From Bacteroidota bacterium (GTDB lineage Bacteria > Bacteroidota > Bacteroidia > Bacteroidales > JAADGE01): a stretch of DNA of 35,473 nt. The position numbers and the translations under genes are program-made. Below are positions 7,994-17,115 of this stretch, in pieces. Below the pieces are notes generated by a model. The model did no database searches. It was given only the letters and a program-made list of their open reading frames with translations, and had not been told where the DNA came from. Within the stretch, counting starts at the first letter, position 1; each line of letters begins with the position of its first letter. The DNA is taken from positions 1 through 35,473 of the forward strand of contig JAJRUH010000010.1 of the NCBI GenBank assembly GCA_024277895.1, given 5' to 3'.

Positions 7994-9685
7994 TTACTTA
8001 AAAAATGTCAAATTAAAAACAGTTTTATTATTTTTTTTATCTGTTACTTTTAATTGTAATTTGTGTGTTTTATTATAAGTTATGTGATTATCAAATACAT
8101 AAGTAATCTTGTTATTTTTTTTATCATAATCAAAAATAATATTTTTTTTATCAATTGTTGCTCTGTAATTTTTAATTCCTGAGAGATTATCTGTTATAAT
8201 AAATGATATTTTATCTTTTTCAGAATAGTTGTTGTCGGTTTTTATTTCGTCAAGTTTTATAAGCGGAGGTGTAGTGTCAACAGCAACGGCAAATTTTCCG
8301 AAACATTTACATTTTCCGGCAATAAAATCATTTATCAAGGTTCCGCCTAAGGACTGAAAATTGCCTTCTTTATTAATATTAACAATTAATGCTTTGCTTA
8401 TTAATTTTTTCGGAAGATTATTTGGTTTTATTGCATAATAAATATTTTCTTGTGCAGGTATTAAATAAGAATTAAGCTGATAAATATTCGAATATAAATT
8501 TGGTTTTGTTGAATATTCTGCAAATTGAATTTCTATATTTTTATACAAAGTACCTTTTTTTATTGAAGCACGAAAACCGGGTTTCACAAAGTAGTTATTT
8601 TTATTGTAATAAAAGATATTCCGGTTTTTAATTTTTGTGTCTTCAGCTTTTTTCCCGGATATTTTCAGAAATAAATAGGATGAATTATTGTAACAATCAG
8701 TTAGTTGAATTTTAATTTTATGAATTTTATTATCACTAAAATTAAGAATGCCGGCATTCTTTGTAATTTCATAAATATCTAATTTATTTCCGGGGTCTTT
8801 CCATAGTTTTTGAAAATTCTTTTTTGTTAATTGTCTTTCGGCATAATCTATAAAACTATTAATATAACGTGTTTCGTAAAAACTGATTTTTTTCAGTTTA
8901 TAAGAAAATGTAAGAGTATCGTCAACAAACATTTTTACGGAAAAAATACCTTGTGTATTTCTTACTCCGTTCATATAATCATTTGCATTTATTGCAATTC
9001 CTGCTTTCCCTTTTATTTTAACCGTTTTAGGAATAAAGTATTTTCCGTTTTTATAATAAACTTTAAACTTTTCTTTTTTGTACTTATCATTAATCGTACT
9101 GTTTTCGTTTAAAGGAACAATTTCTGCAAAAAAGATTTTCGGCTTTATATTATCTTTAATTTTAAAATTGAATAATTCAGGATTTAAGGGAATGTCTTTA
9201 TCTGCTTCTCTTATTTCAAAATGAACGTGAGGTCCGTATGAACGACCGCTGCTTCCGGCATATCCGATTAAATCGCCTTTTTTTACTCTAAATTTAGTAC
9301 TGTCCGGATGAACGGTAATTTCGAACTTATTTTCTTTGTATTCAATTTGTTTTGCATAGGATTCAATATCTTTTCTGAATTTGTGCATATGTCCGTAAAC
9401 TGTCCGTAAACCGTTTGGATGAGTTATATATAAAGCATTACCGTATCCGTCTGAGGATTTGCGAATTCTGGATATATAACCGTCGGCTGCCGCATAAAGA
9501 GGGAGTCCTATGAACGGAACTTTTATATCAATCCCCGAATGAAAATGATTGGTTCTTATTTCTCCGAAATTACCTGCTAAATGTATCGGTATATTTACCG
9601 GTAATCTGAAATAATTTTTGTTATAATTTTGAGCATATCCCGAAATATTCATAAATATTAACAGGGTGAGTATTTTGAAATTCAT
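7994..9685 (-). CDS. M23-family metallopeptidase (LytM-like), exported
   Basis: A 563-residue protein with a signal peptide (about 1-18, ending GYAQN). The LytM domain covers about 30-165: zinc ligands H49 and D53 in HFHSGIDIK, H99 in YGHMH, and H153/H155 in GPHVHFE. Family members cut peptide crosslinks in peptidoglycan or act as division or envelope factors. All catalytic residues are present, so it is probably active. The remaining 400 residues look beta-rich and are not assignable by eye; one segment (about 475-563) resembles an Ig-like fold. The downstream receiver-HATPase gene is close enough for an operon. Confidence 0.9.
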   Translation of the reverse strand: MNFKILTLLIFMNISGYAQNYNKNYFRLPVNIPIHLAGNFGEIRTNHFHSGIDIKVPFIGLPLYAAADGYISRIRKSSDGYGNALYITHPNGLRTVYGHMHKFRKDIESYAKQIEYKENKFEITVHPDSTKFRVKKGDLIGYAGSSGRSYGPHVHFEIREADKDIPLNPELFNFKIKDNIKPKIFFAEIVPLNENSTINDKYKKEKFKVYYKNGKYFIPKTVKIKGKAGIAINANDYMNGVRNTQGIFSVKMFVDDTLTFSYKLKKISFYETRYINSFIDYAERQLTKKNFQKLWKDPGNKLDIYEITKNAGILNFSDNKIHKIKIQLTDCYNNSSYLFLKISGKKAEDTKIKNRNIFYYNKNNYFVKPGFRASIKKGTLYKNIEIQFAEYSTKPNLYSNIYQLNSYLIPAQENIYYAIKPNNLPKKLISKALIVNINKEGNFQSLGGTLINDFIAGKCKCFGKFAVAVDTTPPLIKLDEIKTDNNYSEKDKISFIITDNLSGIKNYRATIDKKNIIFDYDKKNNKITYVFDNHITYNKTHKLQLKVTDKKNNKTVFNLTFFK

Positions 9686-9727
9686 AATTTATTATTATTC
9701 TTGCAACTTAATTTTCTTAAAGTTTTG

Positions 9728-9735
9728 CAAAATTA
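9728..9735 (-). promoter_or_regulatory. Candidate -7 element (TAATTTTG) for the M23 peptidase operon
   Basis: On the minus strand TAATTTTG matches TAnnTTTG and lies 42 bp upstream of the start codon at 9685, in the 59-bp divergent interval shared with the thioredoxin-fold gene. No -33 TTG at normal spacing. Confidence 0.4.
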
Positions 9736-9744
9736 TTTCAATTT

Positions 9745-10800
9745 ATGAATAAAAGAAATTATATCCTGTTGTTTTTCTTATTGTTTTTTTTAAATGTGTT
9801 GTCGGCACAAACAATTGTTGAACCGAGCCCTGTTAAATGGTTTACGATTGAGCAGGCGGACAGTTTGTTTGAGAAAAAACCTAAACCGATGTTAATAGAT
9901 GTTTATACGGATTGGTGCGGTTGGTGTAAGTATATGATGAAAACAACTTTTGCAAATAAAGGAATTGCTTCGTATATAAATCAAAATTTTTATCCGGTAA
10001 GATTTAATGCGGAAACTTTCGATACTGTTGTTTATCGCGGAAAAATATATACAAATTCCGGGAAAGGCGGCGGTAAACCGAAACACGATTTTGCAAAATA
10101 TTTGCTTAACGGACGATTTTCATTTCCTACAATTGTTTATGTTGACAGGAAAAGAAATTTGTATCAAATTCCGGGATATACGGAAATTAAGGATATTGAA
10201 CCTTTGCTTGTTTATTTTGCCGAAGATTTGAATATAAATACTAAATATGATGATTGGAAATTATTGTATCAAATGAATTATTCAAAAAATTACAATGATG
10301 AACTTGCAAAAATAGATTCTGTAAATTTGCCGGATACAAGCGGAATCGTTACTTATTATTCTGTGAAAAAAGCATCGGAACTGACATTGAAAAATAAAAA
10401 ACCTTTGGTTATTTATTTTTATACTGATTGGTGTCAATCGTGTAAAGTAGAGAGCGGAACGGTTTTTAGGAACAAGTTTATTTCGGACTTGATTAATGAA
10501 AAATATAATTTTGTAAAATTTAATGCAGCTTCGCAAAGTGTCGATACGCTTTTTGGTGATGTTTTTAAAGGAACGGGGCGGGGCAGACCGCATCAATTAA
10601 CTTATGCATTGTTAAAACAGAGTTTTAAATTTCCCGCTTTTGTATTTATAAGCCCCGAAAAAGTTAAATTAAACGAAATGCACGGATTTCTTTTGCCGTA
10701 TCAACTTGAAGAGATTTTAAGTTATTTTTCGGAAAATAAATATAAATCACAATCGTTTCAGGAATTTATAAAAACTTTTAAAGGAAAAATAAAACATTAA
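9745..10800 (+). CDS. Exported protein with two tandem thioredoxin-like domains
   Basis: A 351-residue protein with a signal peptide (about 1-21, LSAQ). Two thioredoxin-fold repeats follow: domain 1 (about 30-160) with WCGWC at 57-61 and cis-Pro in FSFPT, and domain 2 (about 203-330) with WCQSC at 229-233 and cis-Pro in FKFPA. The two domains share motifs such as YTDWC and VRFNA/VKFNA, so they arose by internal duplication. Both CxxC pairs are intact, which suggests a disulfide oxidoreductase acting in the periplasm. The different middle residues (GW and QS) suggest different redox potentials. The stop codon overlaps that of the convergent HAD gene in TTAA. Confidence 0.85.
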   Translation: MNKRNYILLFFLLFFLNVLSAQTIVEPSPVKWFTIEQADSLFEKKPKPMLIDVYTDWCGWCKYMMKTTFANKGIASYINQNFYPVRFNAETFDTVVYRGKIYTNSGKGGGKPKHDFAKYLLNGRFSFPTIVYVDRKRNLYQIPGYTEIKDIEPLLVYFAEDLNINTKYDDWKLLYQMNYSKNYNDELAKIDSVNLPDTSGIVTYYSVKKASELTLKNKKPLVIYFYTDWCQSCKVESGTVFRNKFISDLINEKYNFVKFNAASQSVDTLFGDVFKGTGRGRPHQLTYALLKQSFKFPAFVFISPEKVKLNEMHGFLLPYQLEEILSYFSENKYKSQSFQEFIKTFKGKIKH

Positions 10801-11222
10801 CTTTTTTTAAATAAATTTTTCAATTTAACGGAAATTTTTGATTTACTTATTTCTTTTTCTTTTGCAGAGATAAAATCAGCGTTATTATCGTTTAATATTT
10901 CCCAAATTTTACTCCATCCCGGAAACCCGCCGATATTTCTGTCATCGATATATATATCTGCATAAATTTTTCTGCTTATTTCGTTTTCTTCAAATATTTC
11001 TTCAGGATAGTTTTTGTTTACGGCGTAAAACTCAAAATCGTTTTCTTTGCAAAATTTAACGGCTTCTTCTAATTCTTTTCCGGAACGATATGTCCACAAT
11101 ATTAATTTATGACCTTGTTTTTGAAGTTCTTTAAGAGTTTCAAAAGCAAATAATTTGGTTTTTCCTATTGCCGGATATTTATGCTCGACTATAGTTCCGT
11201 CAAAATCAACTGCAATTGTCAT
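10797..11222 (-). CDS. HAD-superfamily hydrolase, small
   Basis: A 141-residue cytoplasmic protein. HAD motif I is DFDGT (D6 nucleophile, D8 acid/base), motif II is T44 in LWTYRSG, and the acidic motif IV is YIDDRNIGG (D93, D94). There is no large cap domain, so it should act on an accessible phosphoester such as a sugar phosphate or nucleotide; the substrate cannot be told from sequence. It resembles small HAD proteins common in Bacteroidetes. The gene is convergent with the thioredoxin-fold gene and shares the four bases TTAA for both stop codons. Confidence 0.85.
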   Translation of the reverse strand: MTIAVDFDGTIVEHKYPAIGKTKLFAFETLKELQKQGHKLILWTYRSGKELEEAVKFCKENDFEFYAVNKNYPEEIFEENEISRKIYADIYIDDRNIGGFPGWSKIWEILNDNNADFISAKEKEISKSKISVKLKNLFKKS

Positions 11223-11240
11223 AATTTGTTTTTTTAAGAA

Positions 11241-11266
11241 AAAAGCACTCGAATATGAGTGCTTTT
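11241..11266 (-). terminator. Terminator hairpin downstream of the repeat-protein gene
   Basis: A perfect 10-bp stem AAAAGCACTC/GAGTGCTTTT with a 6-nt loop. On the minus strand it is followed by a T-rich tract, so it can end transcripts of the large repeat-protein gene, whose stop is 165 bp upstream. On the plus strand the tail is weaker, although a plus-strand leader-like sequence follows directly. Confidence 0.75.
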
Positions 11267-11297
11267 AACCTTCTTTATTAACCTAAACCTTAAAACT

Positions 11298-11342
11298 ATG
11301 AAAACTTTAATTTTAATAGTACAAATATATGTTAATAATTAA
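11298..11342 (+). pseudogene. Possible orphan leader and start of a lost plus-strand gene
   Basis: After the hairpin at 11241-11266 comes AACCTAAACCTTAAAACT and then ATG AAA ACT TTA, the usual look of a Bacteroidota 5' leader and the first codons of an exported protein (MKTLILIVQIY). The frame closes after 14 codons at TAA. It may be the remnant of a gene removed by deletion, or chance. Weakly supported. Confidence 0.25.
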
Positions 11343-11431
11343 ATAAATACTAATTTAATATCTTAATAAAAGTTAAAATTTTAAATTAAATTATAAAATG
11401 ACAAGATAAGTAGAATTTTGACTATTTTATA

Positions 11432-14400
11432 CTACTTTTTTACAATTTTAATTACCCCTGTTTTCTTATTATTAAAAATTTTAATGAAATAAATGCCGTC
11501 GGAAAAAGATTTTAAATCAAAATTTGTTTGTTTTGAGTTAACAGTTTTCTTTTCAATTAATATTTTTCCGGTTATATCCGCAATTTGAATTGTTTGGTTT
11601 TCCGGTTTTGAAATTTTAATATTTAATATACCGTTTGTCGGATTCGGAAATACACTGAAATTATTTTCAATATCTGCAATATTTTCAACAAAATTATAAG
11701 TAATGGTAACATTATCCGCATCGGAGCAATTAGCATTATTGACTGTCCAAATAAAAGTATTGTCTCCCTCCGTTAAATTATCTACGTATGTATCCGGCTG
11801 ATTTTCATCGGCAAATGTACCGGTACCGGAATTAATATTCCAAACTCCGCTGCTGTTTGCAGGAAGAACTGCATTTAAATAAGTATAAGGATGAGTAACT
11901 GTTTGGTCATCTCCGGCATCTGCCGAAATTGAATCGTTTAAAATATTTACTTCGTCGAAAACAGAACAATGTGTTGTGAAAATTGTCCATTTAAAAATAT
12001 TATTTCCTATGCTTATGTTACTGACGTCGGTGTTGTAAATTGACGGATTTTCAAAAATACCTGTTCCTGATACTACAGACCAAATACCGTTTGTTCCGGT
12101 GCTTGGGTTATTTCCGTTTAATGAAGTTGTGCTTTCGCATAAAGCTTGGTCGTTTCCGGCATTTGCCGATATGCTTTCATAGTTAATATTTACATAATCT
12201 TCTGAATAACAATTAGGTGCGTGAACAGTCCATAAAAACAGATTACTTCCGCCGTTAATGTTAACAACTTCCGAATTATAAGCGGTAGGATTAACTATTG
12301 TTGCACTGCCGGTTACAAGTGCCCATTCTGCACCTGTACTTCCGAGCGGAATATTTCCGTTAAGTATTGTATGATTTTCACAAATATTTTGGTCAGAACC
12401 TGCAAATGCATTTATTCTTGTTATTTCTATTTCATCGTATGCAACAGCACCGTTTATTTTAACAGTCCATCTATACCTGTTTATTCCCTCCGATATATTT
12501 CTGACCCAAGTTGCAGGGTCGTTAATATCGTCAAAATCTCCACTGCCTTCTTCAACAGACCAATATTGAGGAGTTCCTCCCATATCTTGGGCATTCAGTT
12601 TTAAACTGTCGGAACAAATAGTTTTATCAGTTCCTGCATTCGGTTGAAAATCAACAGCCGTAATACTTACAACGTCATAATCAGAGCAGCCGTTATAAAT
12701 AACCGTCCATTGAAATTGATTAATTCCTGAAATTAAATTTGTTACGGCGGAACTCGGGTCACTTGCATTTGCGACATCTCCGCCTCCGGAAAGAATTTGC
12801 CAATTTCCCGTTCCGCCGGAAGGCAGAAAAGCAGCCAAGTTTGTTGATGTTACAAATTGCGGAAGGGTTTGGTCTTCGCCTGCATCGGCTTCAAAACTTT
12901 TGTTGTTAATTGTAACTTCGTCTCCTCCGCTGTTACAACCGTTGTTAAATATTGTCCACCTGAAAGTGTTTAGTCCGGAAGCTAAATTCGTTACTTCAGT
13001 GTTATAAAGAGTATTGTCGGCAAAATTTCCGTTTCCGAGAATAATTTCCCAAAGACCTGTTCCTCCGTTTAAAGGCTCTTGCCCCGATAAAAATGTATGG
13101 TCGTAACAAATTGCCTGGTCGCCGCCGGCAGTTGCCGTTACGGTATTATTAGTAATCGTTACCTCATCATAATTTATACAAGTGTTATTTGTTACCGTCC
13201 AACTGATTATGTTATCGTTTAAACTTAAATTCGTAATTTCTGAAGAGGGGGAATTTTCGTCTGTCAATTGTCCTCCGCCTACTTGTATCGTCCAAACTCC
13301 GGTTCCGGGAGAAGGATTATTTCCGGAAAGGGTTGCCGAAGACGTGCAAACTGAAAAATCGCTTCCTGCATCAGCCGTTATTGAATTATTTGTTATTGTA
13401 ACATCATCAAAATCCGAACATCCGTTTTTAAATGCTGTCCAGCGATAAATATTTGAGCTTAAATTCGGTATTCCCGTTACATCGGTATTAAAATCGGAAG
13501 GGTTTGAAAAAATTCCGTTTCCGGAAATAACCTGCCAATATCCGTATCCGGGTGAAGGGTCTGCCGCCGTTAAAGAAGTGTAAGATGTACAAATAATATC
13601 ATCGGAGCCTGCAGAGGTTATGAAACCGTTGTTTACAACCTGCATTTCGTCTGAATCTGTACATCCGTTTCCTGAAATTGTCCATTTAAACGTGTTAATG
13701 CCTGCCGTTAAGCCGGTTACTTCGGTATTGTATTGCGAAGGGTTTGTAATATTTCCCGAACCGCTTGTGCGTGTCCACTCTCCCGTTAAATTTCCCGTAG
13801 GTTGATTTCCGTTTAAAACGGAATAATTAACACAGACATTTTGATCGGCTCCGGCATCGGCAAAAACACTGTTTCTGTTAATCGGAAATTCTTCATAATC
13901 TTCGCAACCGTTTTTGTTTAATGTCCAACGGATAATATTTGTTCCTGTTGCAAGATTTCTTACAACGGTTGAAATATCAAGAGAATTATCAAATGTTCCG
14001 TTTCCGGAAATAACCGACCAATATCCGTAACCTCCAGAAGGGGGCGTATTTCCGAGAATTGATGCAAAATCGTCGCAAATATCGGAAGTTCCGCTGACAC
14101 TTGCACTTGCTTCATATTTATTGTTTGTTATTTCAATATCGTCATAATCGGAACAAGAACCTTTTGAAATTGTCCAGCGGAATTTATTTAATCCTGAAAC
14201 TAATCCCGTAACTTCGGAATTGTACAAATTGCTGTTTGTAATATTGCTTGAACCGGCAATTACTTCCCAAATTCCGTATTCGCCTGTTTGCGGTTGATTT
14301 GCATTAAGCGATGATGTTGTTCCGCAAACAATTTGATCGGGTCCTGCATTTGCCGAAACGAAATTATTTGTAATTGTTACTTCGTCGTAGTTTGAACAAG

Positions 14401-15883
14401 TTGCAAATTGTACCGTCCATTTGTATATATTATCGTTTAGTCCGATATTAGTAACATTTGTATTGTTCAGTAATGAGTTTGAGAAAGTTCCGCTTCCCGA
14501 AACAATTGACCAAGAACCTGTTCCTACGGCAGGATTAACGGCTGCCAGAGTTGTTTCGCCGTTGCAAGTTTCCTTGTCGGGTCCTGCATTTGCCGCAGAA
14601 GGTGTATTTCTTGTTACGGTAACATAATCGGTATGAACGCAAGTTCCGTGTGTTATTTTCCACTCAAAAGTGTTATCACCGGTAATAAGATTTGAAACTG
14701 TTGTATTTGGTTGAGAAGCATCTGCAAAAGTTCCGCTTCCTCCGGTAACCCTCCATTCTCCTGTTCCGGGGGAAGGGTTGTTTGCATTAAGTGTGTAGCT
14801 GTCCGTACAGGTTTCTCCGTCTGCTCCGGCATCAGCCGTGAAATAATCGTAAGTTATATCTACGATGTCGGCAGAGGTGCATCCGTTTTTTTCAATTTTC
14901 CATTCATATTGATTTAATCCCGGATTTATTGAATTTACTTGAGTATTATAAGCATTTGCGTCAGCGAAAGTTCCGTTTCCGGAAACTACAGACCAAGTGC
15001 CTGTTCCGTTTGTAGGATTGTTTCCGGCAAGGGAAGTGTAATTTTCGCAAATTATTCGGTCGGTACCGGCATCGGCGGTTGTAGGTTTATTGCTTGTAAT
15101 AATGACATTTGCATAATCGCTGCAGTTTCCTCTTACGACAGTCCATTGCAGAGAATTTGTATTTGCTCCGAGTTGTCTTATTGTAGTATTGTATGCACTG
15201 CTGTTGTCAAAGACCGGATTGCCGGATGAAGCAATAATAGTCCAAGTTCCTGTTCCGGGTGCGGGGTTGTTTGCCGTAAGGTTTGCAAAATCTTCACAGG
15301 TCGTTTGATCTGTTCCCGCATCGGCGGTTACGATGTTGTTTGTTAGTGTCAATATGTCTTCCGAATGGCAAATGCCTTTGCTTATTTTCCATTCAAATTT
15401 ATTAATTCCGGAAGCTAATCCTGTTACGTTTGTTGCATTTGTCGTAGGATTTGCAATAGTTCCGCTTCCCGAAATCAAAGACCACAAACCTGTTTCTCCG
15501 TTTCCGTAAACATTTGCGTTAAGAGTATAATCGTTTTGACATATTTCTTCATCGGAGGCAGTGTATGCTTGTGTGGGATAGTTATTTGTGATAATTACTG
15601 CATCGTCATAAGTATTTGTTCCGTCTGTAATTGTCCATTTCAATTCGTTAAAACCTTCAAGGACATTTGTAATTGCCGTATTATATAAGGTTTCTTCGGT
15701 AATTGTACAAGTTCCGCTTATTATTGTCCATTTTCCTGTGTATCCCGACGGAGGCGAGTCGGCGGATAAGATAGTGTGGTCGGTACAAATTTCTTGGTCT
15801 GTTCCGGCATTTGTTTGAGAAAATACTATTTGATTAATCAGAAAAAATATAATTCCGAAGGAAAAGATATATTTGAAATTCAT
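11432..15883 (-). CDS. Giant secreted protein with 17 tandem about-80-residue repeats and T9SS sorting domain
   Basis: A 1483-residue surface protein: signal peptide (about 1-23, VFSQ), 17 repeats, then a T9SS domain starting near NNFSVFPNPTNG. Each repeat follows the order ADAGxDQxxC, LxxNxP, GtGxWxvxsGsGtf, NTxVtnL, GxNxFxWti, GCsdxDxVtItNN, which predicts a beta-sandwich of PKD/Ig type with one disulfide from the two Cys. Repeat 1 (GTNTYDD) and repeat 14 (INGAVAYDE) lack the second Cys; repeats 13 and 17 lack the first. The repeats have diverged too far to be recent duplications. No catalytic domain is seen, so adhesion or matrix function is likely, by inference only. Confidence 0.9.
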   Translation of the reverse strand: MNFKYIFSFGIIFFLINQIVFSQTNAGTDQEICTDHTILSADSPPSGYTGKWTIISGTCTITEETLYNTAITNVLEGFNELKWTITDGTNTYDDAVIITNNYPTQAYTASDEEICQNDYTLNANVYGNGETGLWSLISGSGTIANPTTNATNVTGLASGINKFEWKISKGICHSEDILTLTNNIVTADAGTDQTTCEDFANLTANNPAPGTGTWTIIASSGNPVFDNSSAYNTTIRQLGANTNSLQWTVVRGNCSDYANVIITSNKPTTADAGTDRIICENYTSLAGNNPTNGTGTWSVVSGNGTFADANAYNTQVNSINPGLNQYEWKIEKNGCTSADIVDITYDYFTADAGADGETCTDSYTLNANNPSPGTGEWRVTGGSGTFADASQPNTTVSNLITGDNTFEWKITHGTCVHTDYVTVTRNTPSAANAGPDKETCNGETTLAAVNPAVGTGSWSIVSGSGTFSNSLLNNTNVTNIGLNDNIYKWTVQFATCSNYDEVTITNNFVSANAGPDQIVCGTTSSLNANQPQTGEYGIWEVIAGSSNITNSNLYNSEVTGLVSGLNKFRWTISKGSCSDYDDIEITNNKYEASASVSGTSDICDDFASILGNTPPSGGYGYWSVISGNGTFDNSLDISTVVRNLATGTNIIRWTLNKNGCEDYEEFPINRNSVFADAGADQNVCVNYSVLNGNQPTGNLTGEWTRTSGSGNITNPSQYNTEVTGLTAGINTFKWTISGNGCTDSDEMQVVNNGFITSAGSDDIICTSYTSLTAADPSPGYGYWQVISGNGIFSNPSDFNTDVTGIPNLSSNIYRWTAFKNGCSDFDDVTITNNSITADAGSDFSVCTSSATLSGNNPSPGTGVWTIQVGGGQLTDENSPSSEITNLSLNDNIISWTVTNNTCINYDEVTITNNTVTATAGGDQAICYDHTFLSGQEPLNGGTGLWEIILGNGNFADNTLYNTEVTNLASGLNTFRWTIFNNGCNSGGDEVTINNKSFEADAGEDQTLPQFVTSTNLAAFLPSGGTGNWQILSGGGDVANASDPSSAVTNLISGINQFQWTVIYNGCSDYDVVSITAVDFQPNAGTDKTICSDSLKLNAQDMGGTPQYWSVEEGSGDFDDINDPATWVRNISEGINRYRWTVKINGAVAYDEIEITRINAFAGSDQNICENHTILNGNIPLGSTGAEWALVTGSATIVNPTAYNSEVVNINGGSNLFLWTVHAPNCYSEDYVNINYESISANAGNDQALCESTTSLNGNNPSTGTNGIWSVVSGTGIFENPSIYNTDVSNISIGNNIFKWTIFTTHCSVFDEVNILNDSISADAGDDQTVTHPYTYLNAVLPANSSGVWNINSGTGTFADENQPDTYVDNLTEGDNTFIWTVNNANCSDADNVTITYNFVENIADIENNFSVFPNPTNGILNIKISKPENQTIQIADITGKILIEKKTVNSKQTNFDLKSFSDGIYFIKIFNNKKTGVIKIVKK

Positions 15884-15908
15884 AGTTAATTAATTATAAG
15901 GTATCGTG

Positions 15909-15927
15909 CAAAGATAAGACAAATATA
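15909..15927 (-). promoter_or_regulatory. Two adjacent candidate -7 elements for the repeat-protein gene
   Basis: On the minus strand TATATTTG (15920-15927) and TATCTTTG (15909-15916) both match TAnnTTTG and lie 26-44 bp upstream of the start codon at 15883. The nearest upstream TTG (15942-15944) is 14 bp from the first and 25 bp from the second, so neither pair has ideal spacing. Confidence 0.45.
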
Positions 15928-15953
15928 ATATAAATAAGTTGCAAATAAAACAC

Positions 15954-17036
15954 TTATTTAAACTCAAAACTTAATTGAAAAGCTTCTTCTTTTTTTAAAT
16001 TATCTAATTGTGTTACGGATAAACCTATCAGACGAACAGGATTATAAGAAAAATCAACATCACAGAAAAGTTCGTCGGTTAAATTCATTACGGTTTCAAT
16101 ATCTTTAATTTTACTTATTACGGTTTTGCTTCTGGTAATTTGTTTAAAATCGGAATATTTGATTTTTAAAGTGATTGTTCTTCCGTAATTATCTGCTTTT
16201 TTGCATCTTTCAATTAAATTTTCGGCAATTTGTTCCGTTTTTTCATAGATTCTTTCAATATTATAAATATCTTCGGAAAAAGTTCTTTCCGTTCCTATGG
16301 ATTTTCTTATTCTGTCGGGATTTACTTTTCTGTTATCAATTGCTCTTGCAATGTTGTAATAATAATTTCCTTGTTTGCCGAAATGAGCAGTTAAAAATTT
16401 TAAACTTTTTTGTTTTAAATCGTAACCGTTTTTAATGTGTAAATTATGCATTTTTTCGGCTGTTACTTTTCCTATTCCGAAAAATCTTTCAATTTTAAGA
16501 TTTTCGACAAATTCCTTTGCAATATCGGGTGTTATTACGAAAAATCCGTCGGGTTTGTTATAATCGGAAGCAATTTTAGCTAAAAATTTATTGAATGAAA
16601 CTCCTGCCGATGCCGTTAATCCGGTTTGTTGTTTGATTTTTTTCTTAATTTGTTTTGCAATAATTGTAGCAGAAGGTAAATTTATTTTATTTTCCGTAAT
16701 ATCAAGAAATGCTTCGTCTAATGATAAGGGTTCTACTAAATCGGTATATTCAAAAAATATTTTTCGTATTTGTTTTGAAATTTCTTTATATTTTTTGAAA
16801 TCGGTTTTTACGAAAATAAGAAAAGGGCATTTTCGAATTGCAATTTTTGAAGGCATTGCAGAATGTATTCCGTATTTTCTTGCTTCATAACTTGCGGCGG
16901 CAATTACGCCTCTGTTTCCGCTTCCGCCCACCACAACCGGTTTTCCTTTTAATTCAGGATTGTCTCTTTGCTCAACGGAAGCAAAAAAAGCATCCATATC
17001 GATGTGTATTATTTTACGAATTTTGTCTGAATTCAC
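15954..17036 (-). CDS. dinB: DNA polymerase IV (Y family)
   Basis: A 360-residue translesion polymerase of typical DinB length. Catalytic metal residues are D13 in HIDMDAFFASVEQ and D107/E108 in SLDEAFLD; the nucleotide-binding YEAR motif (50-53) is present. A helix-hairpin-helix segment RFFGIGKVTAEKM follows, then the little-finger domain. It copies damaged DNA with low fidelity as part of stress responses. The start codon is GTG (ORF begins MNSDKIRKIIHIDMD); no ATG precedes the catalytic motif. The C-terminus ends LSFEFK, a plausible beta-clamp-binding peptide. It is divergent from purB. No LexA-like box could be recognised. Confidence 0.93.
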   Translation of the reverse strand: MNSDKIRKIIHIDMDAFFASVEQRDNPELKGKPVVVGGSGNRGVIAAASYEARKYGIHSAMPSKIAIRKCPFLIFVKTDFKKYKEISKQIRKIFFEYTDLVEPLSLDEAFLDITENKINLPSATIIAKQIKKKIKQQTGLTASAGVSFNKFLAKIASDYNKPDGFFVITPDIAKEFVENLKIERFFGIGKVTAEKMHNLHIKNGYDLKQKSLKFLTAHFGKQGNYYYNIARAIDNRKVNPDRIRKSIGTERTFSEDIYNIERIYEKTEQIAENLIERCKKADNYGRTITLKIKYSDFKQITRSKTVISKIKDIETVMNLTDELFCDVDFSYNPVRLIGLSVTQLDNLKKEEAFQLSFEFK

Positions 17037-17092
17037 GCCGATAAAATTATAAAATTTAACAAACTTGCTTATGTTATTTTCACTAATTTTGA

Positions 17093-17100
17093 TACTTTTG
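17093..17100 (+). promoter_or_regulatory. Candidate -7 element (TACTTTTG) for purB
   Basis: TACTTTTG matches TAnnTTTG. Transcription would begin near 17107, which leaves only a very short leader before the ATG at 17116 and would make the ATG at 17107 leaderless. Confidence 0.35.
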
Positions 17101-17115
17101 CATAAAATGCCGAAT

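Noticed and set aside
8831-9112. Plus-strand ORF of 93 residues inside the M23 gene
   Set aside because: It is a low-complexity Phe/Ile/Cys-rich shadow with no domain or leader; the minus-strand gene is certain.
10282-10596. Minus-strand ORF of 104 residues inside the thioredoxin-fold gene
   Set aside because: It lies antisense to the second conserved CxxC domain and has no recognisable product.
11432-15883. Regular spacing of similar segments, CRISPR-like at first sight
   Set aside because: The period is about 240 bp, the similarity is at protein level in one open frame, and there are no short identical repeats with unique spacers.
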